A DNA stretch of 64,000 nucleotides from an uncultured Eubacterium sp. (GTDB lineage: Bacteria > Bacillota > Clostridia > Lachnospirales > Lachnospiraceae), in the NCBI GenBank assembly GCA_948579355.1, contig CAPAOV010000012.1, forward strand, positions 7,973 through 71,972, written 5' to 3'. The notes beneath the pieces are model-generated. The model searched no databases and was not told the origin of the DNA. It worked only from the letters and a program-made list of their open reading frames with translations. The position numbers and the translations under genes were made by a program. Below are positions 63,803 to 64,000 of this stretch, piece after piece (within the stretch, counting starts at the first letter, position 1; each line of letters opens with the position of its first letter).

Positions 63803-64000
63803 CAATTACGAATCACAGGGCCAGACGCTTTAGACGCAGAGCCGATGGGGGAGTTTTGCTTAAACAATGTGAAATGTTCATAGATAAGAGCTCTAATTTC
63901 TGAAAGCAAGGCATATCGAAATTTTACTAAAAGAAGAAGTGATGGTGCTGACTTGAAAAAGTAAATTCCAGTGCAGAGGTAAATTCCATCACACTTTGTT
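63803..64000. other. No recognisable gene at the window end
   Basis: The last 198 bp contain only short open stretches (for example ending IRALISESKAYRNFTKRR and then a stop) without a start site, known motif or clear terminator. It may be decayed sequence or the start of something outside the window. Confidence 0.5.

Overview
The window looks like a chromosomal segment of a low-to-mid-GC Gram-positive anaerobe of the class Clostridia, most likely family Lachnospiraceae (gut or rumen xylan degraders of the Roseburia/Butyrivibrio/Coprococcus type). The reasons are strong GGAGG ribosome binding sites, frequent TTG/GTG starts, secreted enzymes with lysine-rich bacterial Ig-like (Big_2) domains and Thr/Pro linkers, a VanY/two-component operon, meso-diaminopimelate dehydrogenase, and typical clostridial families (DUF5662, DUF4474, DUF6273, CFI-box). 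The genus cannot be fixed from sequence reading alone. No rRNA, tRNA or CRISPR array was seen.

Layout. 1-6.2 kb: a diguanylate cyclase cut by the window edge, MTA/SAH nucleosidase, a PHP histidinol phosphatase, DAP dehydrogenase and a chemoreceptor. 6.3-14.8 kb: first glycan block (GH140-like apiosidase-family hydrolase, GH43 beta-xylosidase, an AbiE toxin-antitoxin pair, a secreted GH10 xylanase and a secreted CE1 esterase whose leader carries a structured repeat). 14.8-21.3 kb: lipoprotein, phosphoesterase/DUF4474 pair, and a response regulator-histidine kinase-unknown-VanY operon. 21.3-48.1 kb: main xylan block (a 1232-residue array of putative binding modules, GH98, cytoplasmic GH115, a PIN toxin-antitoxin pair, secreted GH115, AEC transporter, a multimodular GH10 xylanase, L-ribulose-5-phosphate 4-epimerase, a divergent arylsulfotransferase paralogue, SGNH esterase and a Big_2 protein). 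48.2-51.5 kb: AGCS and MATE transporters. 51.6-57.0 kb: a sulfate-activation operon (cysD, cysN, cysC) ending in an arylsulfotransferase-family gene. 57.0-64 kb: ClC exchanger, Big_2 protein, CFI-box protein, a candidate invertible DNA switch next to a tyrosine recombinase, a NUDIX hydrolase and a frameshifted condensation-domain-like gene.

How it fits together. The xylan genes describe breakdown of decorated glucuronoarabinoxylan: outside the cell, GH10 and possibly GH98 cut the backbone, GH115 removes methylglucuronic acid, and CE1/SGNH esterases remove feruloyl or acetyl groups. Inside, a second GH115 and GH43 finish the oligosaccharides, and AraD feeds arabinose into central metabolism. 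Most secreted proteins share a cationic Ig-like N-terminus and a repeated module of about 145-165 residues that may be an unassigned carbohydrate-binding family.

The most interesting unexplained items are: (1) two 24-bp inverted sites flanking about 480 bp that holds an outward promoter and a 292-nt near-palindrome, beside a small tyrosine recombinase; (2) the cysDNC-arylsulfotransferase operon, which makes PAPS without any visible reductase; (3) the repeated putative binding module; and (4) a hairpin-rich repeat in the CE1 leader with a shortened relative at the GH43 terminator.
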